From: Pseudacidovorax sp. RU35E
Lineage (GTDB): Bacteria; Pseudomonadota; Gammaproteobacteria; Burkholderiales; Burkholderiaceae_C
Assembly (NCBI RefSeq): GCF_900156165.1
Contig: NZ_FTMY01000010.1
Location: forward strand, 143,858 to 207,857
Direction: 5' to 3'
DNA length: 64,000 bases
The notes below the pieces were generated by a model. It was not told the DNA's origin, did not search any database, and saw only the letters and a list, made by a program, of their open reading frames with translations. The position numbers were made by a program, and so were the translations under genes. Numbering within the stretch: the first letter of the stretch is position 1; every line of letters begins with the position of its first letter. This document shows, piece after piece, positions 1 to 7,573 of the stretch.

Positions 1-1146
1 GATCAAGGCGTTGAACACCACCCACACCACGCGGCCGGGATGGCTGTGCGTCACGCGCGAGAAGAAGTTGCTCCAGGCCAGCGAGCCGGCATAGGCGTTG
101 GTGACATTGATCTTGAGCTGAGAGATGACCACGAACAGCGCCGTGGCCGCCACCGCCCAGCCGTACTGTGGAAAGACGTACTCGTAGGCGGCCAGGTACA
201 TCTGGTTCGGGTCCACCGCCCGCTCGGTGGGCACCATGTGGGTGATGGCCAGGTAGGCCAGCAGGGCGCCGCCCAGCATCTTGGCCACGCCCAGCACCAC
301 CCAGCCCGGGCCGCCCGCCACCACGGCCGCCCACCACCGCCCCCGGTTGGCGGCGGTGCGCGCCGGCATGAAGCGCAGGTAGTCGGCCTGTTCCCCCATC
401 TGGGTGATGAGCGCAATGCCGACCGTCAGGGCGGCACCAAATCCGTGCAAACCGAAGCTGGAGGTGCCACCGCGATCACCACCGTAGTGCGTGATGCCCG
501 CAAATGCACCAGGATCGCGCGCCAGCACGAAGGCAAAGGGCACCACCAGCATCAGCAGCCAGATGGCCTGCGTCCAGACCTGCAGCCGGCTGATGGCCGA
601 GACGCCGTGCGTCACCAGCGGAATCACCACCAGCGCGCAGACCAGGTAGCCCCAGGCGGGGGGGATGCCCAGCGCCAGCTCCAGCGCATAGGCCATCACG
701 GCGGCTTCGAGCGCGAAGAAGATGAAGGTGAAGCTCGCGTAGATCAGCGAGGTGATGGTCGAGCCGATGTAGCCGAAGCCGGCGCCGCGCGTCAGCAGGT
801 CCATGTCCACGCCGTAGCGGGCCGCATAGGCGCTGATCGGCAGTCCGGCCAGGAAGATGATGAGCCCCGTCGCCACGATGGCCCAGAAGGCATTGGCAAA
901 GCCGAACTGCACCAGCAGCGTGGCGCCCACGGCCTCCAGGATCAGGAAGGACGCAGCGCCGAAGGCCGTGTTGGCCACCCGCCATTCGGACCACTTGCGA
1001 AAGCGCTGCGGCGTGAAGCGCAGGGCGTAGTCCTCCAGCGTCTCGCTGCCGACCCAGCTGTTGTAGTCGCGGCGGACCTTGACGATGCGCTGGGGCGCGT
1101 CGTCGGCGGCGGACACGGCGGAGGTGGGCGGAGCGTCGGCGTTCAC
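1..1146 (-). CDS. NCS1-type permease-like protein, N-terminal part (runs off left edge)
   Basis: About 382 residues are readable on the minus strand before the window edge, with no stop. After a short acidic lead comes a charged stretch with the motif ETLEDYALRFTP, then at least eight long hydrophobic segments (roughly residues 60-82, 87-107, 124-155, 163-183, 195-210 and beyond). This fits the cytosine/allantoin permease (NCS1) fold in the inner membrane. In my recollection, close relatives with this N-terminus are often the sensory half of large hybrid histidine kinases, so the missing C-terminus decides whether it transports, senses or both. The start is taken as GTG at 1146, because the next upstream ATG (1169) hits a stop at once; no strong ribosome site is seen. 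It is divergent from ureA, 141 bases away, which suggests a link to nitrogen supply (inference). Confidence 0.75.
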   Translation of the reverse strand, partial: MNADAPPTSAVSAADDAPQRIVKVRRDYNSWVGSETLEDYALRFTPQRFRKWSEWRVANTAFGAASFLILEAVGATLLVQFGFANAFWAIVATGLIIFLAGLPISAYAARYGVDMDLLTRGAGFGYIGSTITSLIYASFTFIFFALEAAVMAYALELALGIPPAWGYLVCALVVIPLVTHGVSAISRLQVWTQAIWLLMLVVPFAFVLARDPGAFAGITHYGGDRGGTSSFGLHGFGAALTVGIALITQMGEQADYLRFMPARTAANRGRWWAAVVAGGPGWVVLGVAKMLGGALLAYLAITHMVPTERAVDPNQMYLAAYEYVFPQYGWAVAATALFVVISQLKINVTNAYAGSLAWSNFFSRVTHSHPGRVVWVVFNALI

Positions 1147-1287
1147 AGGCGGCAGAGTGCAGCTTTCATGCCGAGCAAGGCACGACTGTTGCAAAGCGTT
1201 GACGCTGCCTATCATGCGGCGCGCCGCCCCCCCTGCGGAGGCCCGCGGCCGATCCGGGCCGCCCGGACACCCTGAGCAAAGCGAACC
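1147..1287. promoter_or_regulatory. Intergenic region between divergent permease-like gene and ureA
   Basis: This 141-base stretch must hold the promoters of the urease operon and of the divergent permease-like gene. I see no clear -35/-10 pair and no obvious operator palindrome; it is GC-rich with a C-run around 1230. ureD, usually the first gene of the operon in related organisms, is not here. Confidence 0.35.
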
Positions 1288-1590
1288 ATGGAACTCACGC
1301 CCCGAGAAAAAGACAAGCTGCTGATCTTCACCGCCGCCCTGCTGGCGGAGCGGCGCAAGGGCCGCGGCCTGAAGCTCAACTACCCCGAGGCCGTCGCGCT
1401 GATCTCGGCTGCCGTGATGGAGGGCGCCCGCGACGGCAAGACCGTCGCGCAGTTGATGAGCGAAGGCCGCGAGGTGCTGACCCGCGACGACGTGATGGAG
1501 GGCGTGCCCGAGATGATCCCGGACATCCAGGTCGAGGCCACCTTTCCCGACGGCACCAAGCTCGTGACGGTGCACCAGCCCATCGAATGA
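1288..1590 (+). CDS. ureA: Urease subunit gamma
   Basis: The 100-residue product has the normal length of UreA, the small structural subunit of the cytoplasmic nickel urease, which hydrolyses urea to ammonia and carbamate. It begins [10 protein letters not shown] and contains the family stretches [15 protein letters not shown] and [17 protein letters not shown]. It is the first gene of a same-strand run ureA-ureJ-ureB-ureC. The next coding frame overlaps or closely follows it, so co-transcription is very likely. Confidence 0.97.
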   Translation: MELTPREKDKLLIFTAALLAERRKGRGLKLNYPEAVALISAAVMEGARDGKTVAQLMSEGREVLTRDDVMEGVPEMIPDIQVEATFPDGTKLVTVHQPIE

Positions 1591-1658
1591 GCGCCCGGTC
1601 CGCCCTGCACTGTCCGGCCCGACCCGCTCCTCCTCCCCGATTCCTCCGAAAGACGCCC

Positions 1659-2264
1659 ATGCGCATGTCCCGCCCCCTGCTGCTTCGCATCGCCACCGCC
1701 CTGGCCGCCACGGCCGCCCTGCCCGCCCTGGCCCACACCGGCGCCGATGCCGGGATGCACCACGGCTTCGTCGCCGGCTTCATGCACCCGCTGACCGGCC
1801 TGGACCACCTGGCCGCCATGGTGGCGGTGGGCCTGTGGAGCGCCCTGGCCGCCAAAGGCCGCCGCGAGCTGCTGGCCGCGCCCATCGGCTTCGCCGGCAT
1901 GCTGCTGGCCGGCGCGCTGGCGGGCCTGGCCGGCCTGTCGCTGCCGGCGGTGGAACCCATGATCGCCGCCTCGCTGCTGGTGCTGGGCCTGCTGGTGGCC
2001 ACGCAGCGCCGCCTGCCGGCACTGGCCGCCGCCGCGCTGGTGGGCGTGTTCGCCGTGTTCCACGGCATCGCCCACGGCCGCGAACTGGCCGAGCACGGCG
2101 GCGCCGTCGCCACGCTGGCGGGCATGCTGGTCGCCACCGTCGGCCTGCACGCCGCGGGCATCGGCCTGGGCCTGGCGCTGCGTCATGCCAACCGCTGGCT
2201 GCCGCGCATCGCCGGTGCCGCCGTCGGCCTGTTCGGCCTGGCCCTGCTGGGCGGCATCGCCTGA
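1659..2264 (+). CDS. ureJ: HupE/UreJ-family membrane protein (putative nickel permease)
   Basis: A protein of 201 residues if translation starts at ATG 1659, placing a signal-like stretch ([19 protein letters not shown]) at the N-terminus. The frame is open upstream to an ATG at 1587 overlapping the ureA stop, but that would add 24 proline/arginine-rich residues and is less likely. Right after the signal comes [12 protein letters not shown], the His/Asp metal motif of the HupE/UreJ family, and about six hydrophobic segments follow. HupE/UreJ proteins are inner-membrane nickel importers supplying hydrogenase or urease. Its position between ureA and ureB is typical for Burkholderiales urease operons. 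Nickel transport is inferred from the family. Confidence 0.9.
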   Translation: MRMSRPLLLRIATALAATAALPALAHTGADAGMHHGFVAGFMHPLTGLDHLAAMVAVGLWSALAAKGRRELLAAPIGFAGMLLAGALAGLAGLSLPAVEPMIAASLLVLGLLVATQRRLPALAAAALVGVFAVFHGIAHGRELAEHGGAVATLAGMLVATVGLHAAGIGLGLALRHANRWLPRIAGAAVGLFGLALLGGIA

Positions 2265-2280
2265 TCGAAAGGCGACGCAC

Positions 2281-2586
2281 ATGATCCCGGGCGAACTGCT
2301 CATCGACGCGGGCGACCACGACCTCAACCCCGGCCGCCGCACGCTCACCGTCGTCGTCAAGAACGGCTCGGACCGGCCGATCCAGGTCGGCTCCCACTAC
2401 CACTTCGCCGAAACCAACGGCGCCCTCGACTTCGACCGCGAGGCCGCGCGCGGCATGCGGCTGAACATCGCCTCGGGCACCGCCGTGCGCTTCGAGCCCG
2501 GCCAGCAGCGCACCGTCGAGCTGGTCGACTTCGCGGGCGACCGCATCGTCCACGGCTTCCGCGGCCTGGTGCAAGGAAAACTCTGA
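2281..2586 (+). CDS. ureB: Urease subunit beta
   Basis: A 101-residue UreB starting [19 protein letters not shown] and including [11 protein letters not shown], a conserved urease beta signature. The ATG at 2281 is preferred because it begins the conserved MIPGE sequence; the frame is open further upstream only in non-homologous sequence. UreB, UreA and UreC form the structural (alpha-beta-gamma)3 enzyme. The stop codon overlaps the ureC start (TGATG at 2584-2588), so ureB and ureC are translationally coupled. Confidence 0.97.
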   Translation: MIPGELLIDAGDHDLNPGRRTLTVVVKNGSDRPIQVGSHYHFAETNGALDFDREAARGMRLNIASGTAVRFEPGQQRTVELVDFAGDRIVHGFRGLVQGKL

Positions 2587-4304
2587 TGGCCTCCATTTCG
2601 CGCCGCGCCTACGCGGAAATCTTCGGCCCCACCGTCGGCGACCGCGTGCGCCTGGCCGACACCGGCCTCGTGATCGAGGTCGAGCAGGACTACACGCTGC
2701 GTGCCGGCGGCTACGGCGAAGAGGTGAAGTTCGGCGGCGGCAAGACCATCCGCGACGGCATGGCCCAGAGCCAGCGCACGCGGGCCGAAGGCGCTGTCGA
2801 CACGGTGCTGACCAACGCGCTCATCCTCGACCACTGGGGCATCGTCAAGGCCGACATCGGCCTCAAGGACGGGCGCATCGCCGCCATCGGCAAGGCCGGC
2901 AACCCCGACACCCAGCCGGGCGTGGACATCGTCATCGGCCCGGGCACCGAAGTCATCAGCTGCGAGGGCAACATCGTCACCGCGGGCGGCATCGACAGCC
3001 ACATCCACTTCATCTGCCCGCAGCAGATCGAGGAGGCCCTGGCCAGCGGCGTGACCACCATGCTCGGCGGCGGCACCGGCCCGGCCACCGGCACCTTCGC
3101 CACCACCTGCACGCCCGGCCCCTGGCACATCGAGCGCATGCTGCAGGCGGCCGATGCCTTTCCGATGAACCTGGGCTTCCTGGGCAAGGGCAACGCCAGC
3201 CGCACGGCGCCGCTGCACGAGCAGATCGAGGCCGGCGTCATCGGGCTGAAGCTGCACGAGGACTGGGGCACCACGCCCTCGGCCATCGACCACTGCCTGG
3301 AAGTGGCCGAGGCCACCGACACGCAGGTGGCCATCCACTCGGACACGCTCAACGAATCGGGCTTCGTTGAGGACACCATCGCCGCCACCAAGGGCCGCGC
3401 GCTGTGCGCCTTCCACACCGAAGGTGCGGGCGGCGGCCATGCGCCGGACATCCTGCGCGTGGTGGGCGAGGCCAACTTCCTGCCCTCGTCCACCAACCCC
3501 ACCATGCCGTACACGCACAACACGCTGGACGAGCATGTGGACATGCTGATGGTGTGCCACCACCTGGACGCCGCCATCGCCGAGGACCTGGCCTTCGCCG
3601 AATCGCGCATCCGCAAGGAGACCATCGCGGCCGAGGACATCCTGCACGACATGGGCGCCATCAGCATGATGAGCAGCGACTCGCAGGCCATGGGCCGCGT
3701 GGGCGAGGTCATCATCCGCACCTGGCAGACGGCGCACAAGATGAAGGCGCAGCGGGGCACCCTGCCCGAGGACAGCGCGCGCAACGACAACTTCCGCGCC
3801 AAGCGCTACGTCGCCAAGTACACGATCAACCCGGCCATCTCGCACGGCATCAGCCACGAGGTGGGCAGCCTCGAAGTGGGCAAGTGGGCCGACATCGTGA
3901 TCTGGAAGCCGGCCTTCTTCGGCGTGAAGCCCTTCTGCATCGTCAAGGGCGGCAGCATCGCCATGGCGGCCATGGGCGACCCCAACGCCAGCATCCCGAC
4001 GCCGCAACCGGTGCACTACCGGCCCATGTTCGGCGCCTTTGGCGGCAACCTGGCAAAAAGCAGCCTGACCTTCGTGTCGCAGGCCGCGCATGCTGCCGAC
4101 GTGGGCCGCCGCTACGGCCTGTCCAAGACGCTGGGCGTGGCCCGGAACATCCGCAACGTGCGCAAGAAGGACCTCATTCACAACGGCCTGACGCCGGTGA
4201 TGGAGATCGACCACCAGACCTACGCCGTGCGTGCCGATGGCGTGCTGCTGACCTGCGAACCGGCCAAGGTGCTGCCGATGGCGCAGCGCTATTTCCTGTT
4301 CTGA
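2586..4304 (+). CDS. ureC: Urease subunit alpha (catalytic)
   Basis: A 572-residue UreC, the normal length. It holds the dinuclear nickel centre: the His pair H139/H141 in SHIHFICP, the Lys that becomes carbamylated (K222 in GLKLHEDWG), downstream His residues including AIHSD and the active-site flap stretch [20 protein letters not shown]. The enzyme converts urea to ammonia and carbamate in the cytoplasm. All catalytic motifs appear intact. The start overlaps the ureB stop by one base. Activation requires UreD, UreE, UreF and UreG; E, F and G lie downstream, whereas UreD is not in this window. Confidence 0.98.
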   Translation: MASISRRAYAEIFGPTVGDRVRLADTGLVIEVEQDYTLRAGGYGEEVKFGGGKTIRDGMAQSQRTRAEGAVDTVLTNALILDHWGIVKADIGLKDGRIAAIGKAGNPDTQPGVDIVIGPGTEVISCEGNIVTAGGIDSHIHFICPQQIEEALASGVTTMLGGGTGPATGTFATTCTPGPWHIERMLQAADAFPMNLGFLGKGNASRTAPLHEQIEAGVIGLKLHEDWGTTPSAIDHCLEVAEATDTQVAIHSDTLNESGFVEDTIAATKGRALCAFHTEGAGGGHAPDILRVVGEANFLPSSTNPTMPYTHNTLDEHVDMLMVCHHLDAAIAEDLAFAESRIRKETIAAEDILHDMGAISMMSSDSQAMGRVGEVIIRTWQTAHKMKAQRGTLPEDSARNDNFRAKRYVAKYTINPAISHGISHEVGSLEVGKWADIVIWKPAFFGVKPFCIVKGGSIAMAAMGDPNASIPTPQPVHYRPMFGAFGGNLAKSSLTFVSQAAHAADVGRRYGLSKTLGVARNIRNVRKKDLIHNGLTPVMEIDHQTYAVRADGVLLTCEPAKVLPMAQRYFLF

Positions 4305-4309
4305 AGAGG

Positions 4310-4816
4310 ATGCCGGGCGGGGTTTCGACAGGCAGCGAGGTGCCGGCGCTGCGCATCCGGCTGGACGACCTGCGCGATGCGCGCATCGCACGTTTCCTCG
4401 AAGAGCATCTGGCCGACATGCGCCGCGTCTCGCCGCCGGAGAGCGTGCATGCGCTGGACCTGGAAGGCCTGTGCCGCCCGGAGATCCGCTTCTGGAGCGC
4501 CTGGACGCACGATGACCAAGGCGAGGCGCTGGCCGGCACGGTGGCGCTCAAGCGGCTGGATGACGGCCATGCAGAGCTGAAGTCAATGCGCACCGCCACC
4601 CACCTGCGCGGCCGCGGGGTCGCCGTGCAGCTGCTGGCCCATGCCCTGGCCGAAGCCCGCACCGCCGGTCACACGCGCGTGAGCCTGGAGACCGGCACCC
4701 AGCCCTTCTTCGCGCCGGCGCGGGCGCTCTATGCGCGCCACGGCTTCGCGCCCTGCCCGCCCTTCGGGGACTATGGGCCGGATCCGGCCAGCTGCTTCAT
4801 GACCCGCACGCTGTGA
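4310..4816 (+). CDS. GNAT-family N-acetyltransferase
   Basis: A 168-residue protein starting five bases after the ureC stop, so probably part of the same transcript. It has the GNAT acetyl-CoA fold: core strand ALKRLDDGHAELKSMRTA, the pyrophosphate-binding loop HLRGRGVAVQLL, and the C-terminal FFAPARALYARHGFAPC. The pattern resembles the YsnE-like branch of GNATs. The substrate is unknown; nothing shows a direct role in urease function. The same frame is open far upstream through ureC, but the ATG at 4310 fits the domain boundary. It is an extra gene between the structural and accessory urease genes. Confidence 0.85.
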   Translation: MPGGVSTGSEVPALRIRLDDLRDARIARFLEEHLADMRRVSPPESVHALDLEGLCRPEIRFWSAWTHDDQGEALAGTVALKRLDDGHAELKSMRTATHLRGRGVAVQLLAHALAEARTAGHTRVSLETGTQPFFAPARALYARHGFAPCPPFGDYGPDPASCFMTRTL

Positions 4817-4827
4817 GGTGTACCTCA
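4814..4827. repeat. Short inverted repeat at the acetyltransferase stop
   Basis: TGAGGT and ACCTCA form a 6-base inverted repeat around a 2-base centre, covering the stop codon of the acetyltransferase and lying just outside the 3' end of the convergent toxin gene. It is too short and lacks a T-run, so it is at best a weak convergent terminator. Confidence 0.3.
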
Positions 4828-4832
4828 GACGG

Positions 4833-5234
4833 TCAGCTCTGCTGCTCCATGCGATCACGGACCCAGGCACCCAGCTCATCCTCTCCCAGCTCGCCCGCGG
4901 CCAGACGGACGATGGCAGACACACACTCTTCATCGGTCGCCGTCAGCGTCCAGCCGTTCAGTTCGAGGAACACTTCAAGCGCCACGAATGCCACCCGCTT
5001 GTTGCCGTCCACGAAGGGATGATTGCGTGCCAGACCGAACGCATAGCTGGCTGCAGGATCGGCCACATCGGGAGATTCGTACAGCGCACGGTGCCGAGGC
5101 CGTGCCAACGCGGACTCCAGGCCGCCCTCGTCGCGCAGGCCCGCAGGACCGCCGTGCTCCGCCAGTTGCTCCTCGTGCACCGCACGCAAGAGCCCAGCAC
5201 CGAGCCAGACCCAAGCCGCATTTGCAGCGCTCAT
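4833..5234 (-). CDS. Doc-type (death-on-curing, Fic fold) toxin
   Basis: A 133-residue protein with the death-on-curing layout: an N-terminal stretch LRDEGGLESALARP (about residues 33-46) and the Fic-fold catalytic loop HPFVDGNKR at residues 72-80. Doc toxins with this loop inactivate translation by phosphorylating elongation factor Tu, whereas classical Fic proteins adenylylate; which applies here is inferred from the Doc-like motif. It lies on the strand opposite to the urease genes, between the acetyltransferase and ureE. Its start overlaps the stop of the upstream antitoxin gene by 4 bases (5231-5234), the usual arrangement of toxin-antitoxin pairs. Confidence 0.9.
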   Translation of the reverse strand: MSAANAAWVWLGAGLLRAVHEEQLAEHGGPAGLRDEGGLESALARPRHRALYESPDVADPAASYAFGLARNHPFVDGNKRVAFVALEVFLELNGWTLTATDEECVSAIVRLAAGELGEDELGAWVRDRMEQQS

Positions 5235-5458
5235 TTGGCCAGCTCGCGCAGGACGTTGCGACGCTTCTTCATGACCTTGCGCGCGGCCTCCATCTGGCGC
5301 GCGAACTCTTCGTCATAGGGAGAGATGTGATACCCGCCGATGGCGGATTCGGACAGGAAGAGGTTGTCGCCCTTCTCGACATTCATCTTGGCGAGCATCT
5401 CCTTGGGAAAGATGACACCCACCGAATTGCCGATTTGCGTAAGCTTGACGATGGCCAT
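5231..5458 (-). CDS. AbrB/MazE-type antitoxin of the Doc-like toxin
   Basis: A 75-residue protein whose first 45 residues are a swapped-hairpin AbrB/MazE DNA-binding domain (MAIVKLTQIGNSVGVIFPKE), followed by a charged C-terminal tail (about residues 45-75, rich in Lys and Arg) of the kind that wraps the toxin. The classical partner of Doc is Phd; this pair uses an AbrB-fold antitoxin instead, a combination also seen in other proteobacteria. A strong ribosome site (AGGAGG, complement of 5463-5468) lies 4 bases from the ATG. Autoregulation through the inverted repeat at 5475-5490 is likely. Confidence 0.9.
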   Translation of the reverse strand: MAIVKLTQIGNSVGVIFPKEMLAKMNVEKGDNLFLSESAIGGYHISPYDEEFARQMEAARKVMKKRRNVLRELAK

Positions 5459-5474
5459 CGCGCCTCCTAGAAGT

Positions 5475-5490
5475 TATAACAATCGTTATA
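5475..5490. promoter_or_regulatory. Inverted repeat, likely operator of the toxin-antitoxin pair and ureE promoter region
   Basis: TATAAC-AATC-GTTATA is a perfect 6-base inverted repeat in an AT-rich patch that stands out from the GC-rich surroundings. It lies 16 bases upstream of the antitoxin start and 32 bases upstream of the ureE start, which read outwards from it. AbrB/MazE-type antitoxins usually bind such a palindrome over their own promoter. Because ureE reads away from the same site, the antitoxin could also influence ureEFG expression (inference). Confidence 0.6.
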
Positions 5491-5522
5491 TTATCGACCT
5501 CTCCTCGCAGAGGCAATCCACC

Positions 5523-6173
5523 ATGCTCACCGCCAACAAACTCATGCCCCAGGGCCGCGGCCTTGCGCCCGTGCTCGTCAAGCGCGCCGCCACGATCGAA
5601 CTCGACTGGGATGTGCGCCAGAAGAGCCGCTTCGACACCACCGATTCGCAGGGCCGGCGCATCGGCGTCTTCCTGCCGCGCGGCACGGCGGTGCGCGGCG
5701 GCGACATCCTGGTGGTGGAAGACGGCTCGCTGGTGCGCGTGATCGCCGCGCCCCAGACGGTGCTGCGCATCACCCACTGCACGGCCCACGGCACGCCCTT
5801 CGACCTGGTGCGCGCCGCCTATCACCTGGGCAACCGCCACGTGCCCATCGAGCTGCAGCCCGACCACCTCAAGATCGAACCCGACCATGTGCTGGCCGAC
5901 ATGCTGCGCGCCATGCACCTGATCGTGAACGAGGTGCAGGAAGGCTTCGAGCCCGAGGGCGGCGCCTATGGCGGGCATGTGACCAACGACGGGCATTCGC
6001 ACCATCACCATGGGCATGCGCATGGGGGTGGGCACGACCACGACCACGACCACGGTCACAAACACGACCACGACCATGAGCACGCACCCGCCGCCGCGAA
6101 GACGGCCCACGTGCATGGACCAGGCTGCGGCCATGACCACGGCCACGGCCACGGCCACGGCCATTCCCACTGA
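5523..6173 (+). CDS. ureE: Urease accessory protein UreE (nickel metallochaperone)
   Basis: A 216-residue UreE. The N-terminal part (about 1-75) is the peptide-binding domain and the next part (about 76-145) the metal-binding domain, including [16 protein letters not shown]. From about residue 155 a long His-rich tail begins with alternating His-Asp and His-Gly runs, and the protein ends in GHGHGHSH. UreE delivers nickel to the UreG-UreF-UreD complex during urease activation in the cytoplasm; the tail adds nickel storage. The start at ATG 5523 matches the family N-terminus. ureE is separated from ureC by about 1.2 kb holding the acetyltransferase and the antisense toxin-antitoxin pair. Confidence 0.96.
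   Translation: MLTANKLMPQGRGLAPVLVKRAATIELDWDVRQKSRFDTTDSQGRRIGVFLPRGTAVRGGDILVVEDGSLVRVIAAPQTVLRITHCTAHGTPFDLVRAAYHLGNRHVPIELQPDHLKIEPDHVLADMLRAMHLIVNEVQEGFEPEGGAYGGHVTNDGHSHHHHGHAHGGGHDHDHDHGHKHDHDHEHAPAAAKTAHVHGPGCGHDHGHGHGHGHSH
6141..6164 (+). repeat. ureE: Hexanucleotide tandem repeat in the ureE tail
   Basis: GGCCAC is repeated three times followed by GGCCAT, coding for the His-Gly repeats of the UreE tail. A related CACGAC-type repeat lies at about 6032-6055. Such units can gain or lose copies without shifting the frame, so tail length may vary between strains. Confidence 0.7.
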
Positions 6174-6185
6174 CGCAAGAGATCG

Positions 6186-6857
6186 ATGCTCGCCCCGCAC
6201 AGCCTTCTGCAGCTCATCTGGCTCGCCTCGCCCGCGCTGCCCGTGGGCGGCTTCTCGTATTCCGAAGCGCTCGAGGCCGCCATCGAATGGGCCGGCGTCA
6301 AGGACGAGGCCGCCGCGGCCGAGTGGCTGGCCGGCCAGCTGCACCTGAGCCTGGCGCGGGGCGACCTGTCGGTGGTGGCGCAGGCCATCGCCGCCTGGTC
6401 GGCCGGCGACCTCGCCCGCGTGCAATCGCTCAACGACTGGGTGCGCCAGACACGCGAGTCCGCCGAGTTCCTGCTGCAGACCGAGCAGATGGGCCGCTCC
6501 TTCGTCGAATGGCTCAAGCTGCACCATGCCGACGCCGCCGCCTGCTTCGCGGAGCTGCCCCCCACCTACCCCGTGGCCTTCGCCTTCGCCGCCGCGCGGG
6601 CCGGTGCCACGGCGCAGGACGGCTGCCTGGCGTTCGCCTTCGGCTGGGCCGAGAACATGAGCGCCGCCGCCATCAAGGCCGTGCCGCTGGGCCAGAGTGC
6701 CGGCCAGCGCATCCTGGCGCGGCTGGCGCGGGAGATCCCCGCGGCGGTGGAGGCCGCCATGGCCTTGCCCGACGACCGGCGCCAATCCTTCTCGCCCATG
6801 CTGGCCATCCTGTCGGCGCGGCACGAGACCCAGTACTCGCGGCTGTTCCGCAGCTAG
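6186..6857 (+). CDS. ureF: Urease accessory protein UreF
   Basis: A 223-residue UreF, an all-helical GTPase-gating protein that links UreD and UreG during insertion of nickel into urease. It contains the family opening [20 protein letters not shown], the region [12 protein letters not shown], and ends with the typical YSRLFRS. It starts 12 bases after the ureE stop behind an AAGAGA-like ribosome site, consistent with an ureEFG transcript. Confidence 0.96.
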   Translation: MLAPHSLLQLIWLASPALPVGGFSYSEALEAAIEWAGVKDEAAAAEWLAGQLHLSLARGDLSVVAQAIAAWSAGDLARVQSLNDWVRQTRESAEFLLQTEQMGRSFVEWLKLHHADAAACFAELPPTYPVAFAFAAARAGATAQDGCLAFAFGWAENMSAAAIKAVPLGQSAGQRILARLAREIPAAVEAAMALPDDRRQSFSPMLAILSARHETQYSRLFRS

Positions 6858-6898
6858 GCCCCGACCCGCCCCGCCTCCACCTTCCATCGCACACGACC

Positions 6899-7546
6899 AT
6901 GACCGCCCTGCACCACGTTCCGAACCGCACCAAGAAACTGCCGCCCCTGCGCGTGGGCATCGGCGGGCCCGTCGGCTCGGGCAAGACCACCCTGCTGGAG
7001 ATGCTCTGCAAGGCGATGCGCGCGCAGTACGACCTGATCGCCATCACCAACGACATCTACACCAAGGAAGACCAGCGCCTGCTCACCGTGGCCGGCGCGC
7101 TGCCCGCCGAGCGCATCCTGGGCGTGGAGACGGGCGGCTGCCCGCACACCGCCATCCGCGAGGACGCCTCCATCAACCTCGAGGCCATCGACCGCATGCT
7201 GGGCGACTTTCCCGATGCCGACGTGGTGTTCGTGGAAAGCGGCGGCGACAACCTGGCCGCCACCTTCAGCCCCGAGCTGTCGGACCTGACCATCTACGTG
7301 ATCGACGTGGCCGCCGGCGAGAAGATCCCGCGCAAGGGTGGCCCCGGCATCACCAAGAGCGACCTGTTCGTCATCAACAAGACCGACCTGGCGCCCCACG
7401 TGGGTGCGGACCTGGGCGTGATGGAAGCCGACACGGTGCGCATGCGCCGCGGCAAGCCCTTCGTGATGACCAACCTCAAGACCCAGGACGGCCTGGCCCA
7501 GGTGGTGCGCTTCATCGAAGAGCGCGGCATGCTCGCCGCGGGCTGA
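6899..7546 (+). CDS. ureG: Urease accessory protein UreG (GTPase)
   Basis: A 215-residue SIMIBI-class GTPase that hydrolyses GTP to drive nickel insertion. The P-loop [15 protein letters not shown] is near residues 21-35, the metal-binding CPH motif is in [14 protein letters not shown], Walker-B-like VFVESGGDN follows, and [10 protein letters not shown] is the guanine-specificity motif. It is the last urease gene seen. The stop is followed by a GC-rich stem region shared with the convergent neighbour. Confidence 0.97.
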   Translation: MTALHHVPNRTKKLPPLRVGIGGPVGSGKTTLLEMLCKAMRAQYDLIAITNDIYTKEDQRLLTVAGALPAERILGVETGGCPHTAIREDASINLEAIDRMLGDFPDADVVFVESGGDNLAATFSPELSDLTIYVIDVAAGEKIPRKGGPGITKSDLFVINKTDLAPHVGADLGVMEADTVRMRRGKPFVMTNLKTQDGLAQVVRFIEERGMLAAG

Positions 7547-7573
7547 GCCGGCTCGGCCGGAGCCGCATCAGCC
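7541..7573. terminator. Nested GC-rich hairpin between convergent genes
   Basis: The outer arms GGCTGA (7541-7546) and TCAGCC (7568-7573) and the inner arms CGGCTC (7549-7554) and GAGCCG (7560-7565) can fold into an interrupted stem covering both convergent stop codons. There is no T-run, so if it terminates transcription it would be a weak, bidirectional or Rho-assisted site. Confidence 0.35.

Noticed and set aside
1587..1658. Longer start for ureJ overlapping the ureA stop
   Set aside because: The extra 24 residues are Pro/Arg-rich and would bury the signal peptide; the ATG at 1659 gives a normal HupE/UreJ N-terminus.
6032..6164. CRISPR-like or satellite repeats in the ureE tail
   Set aside because: The short repeats simply encode the His-rich tail in frame; there are no spacers.
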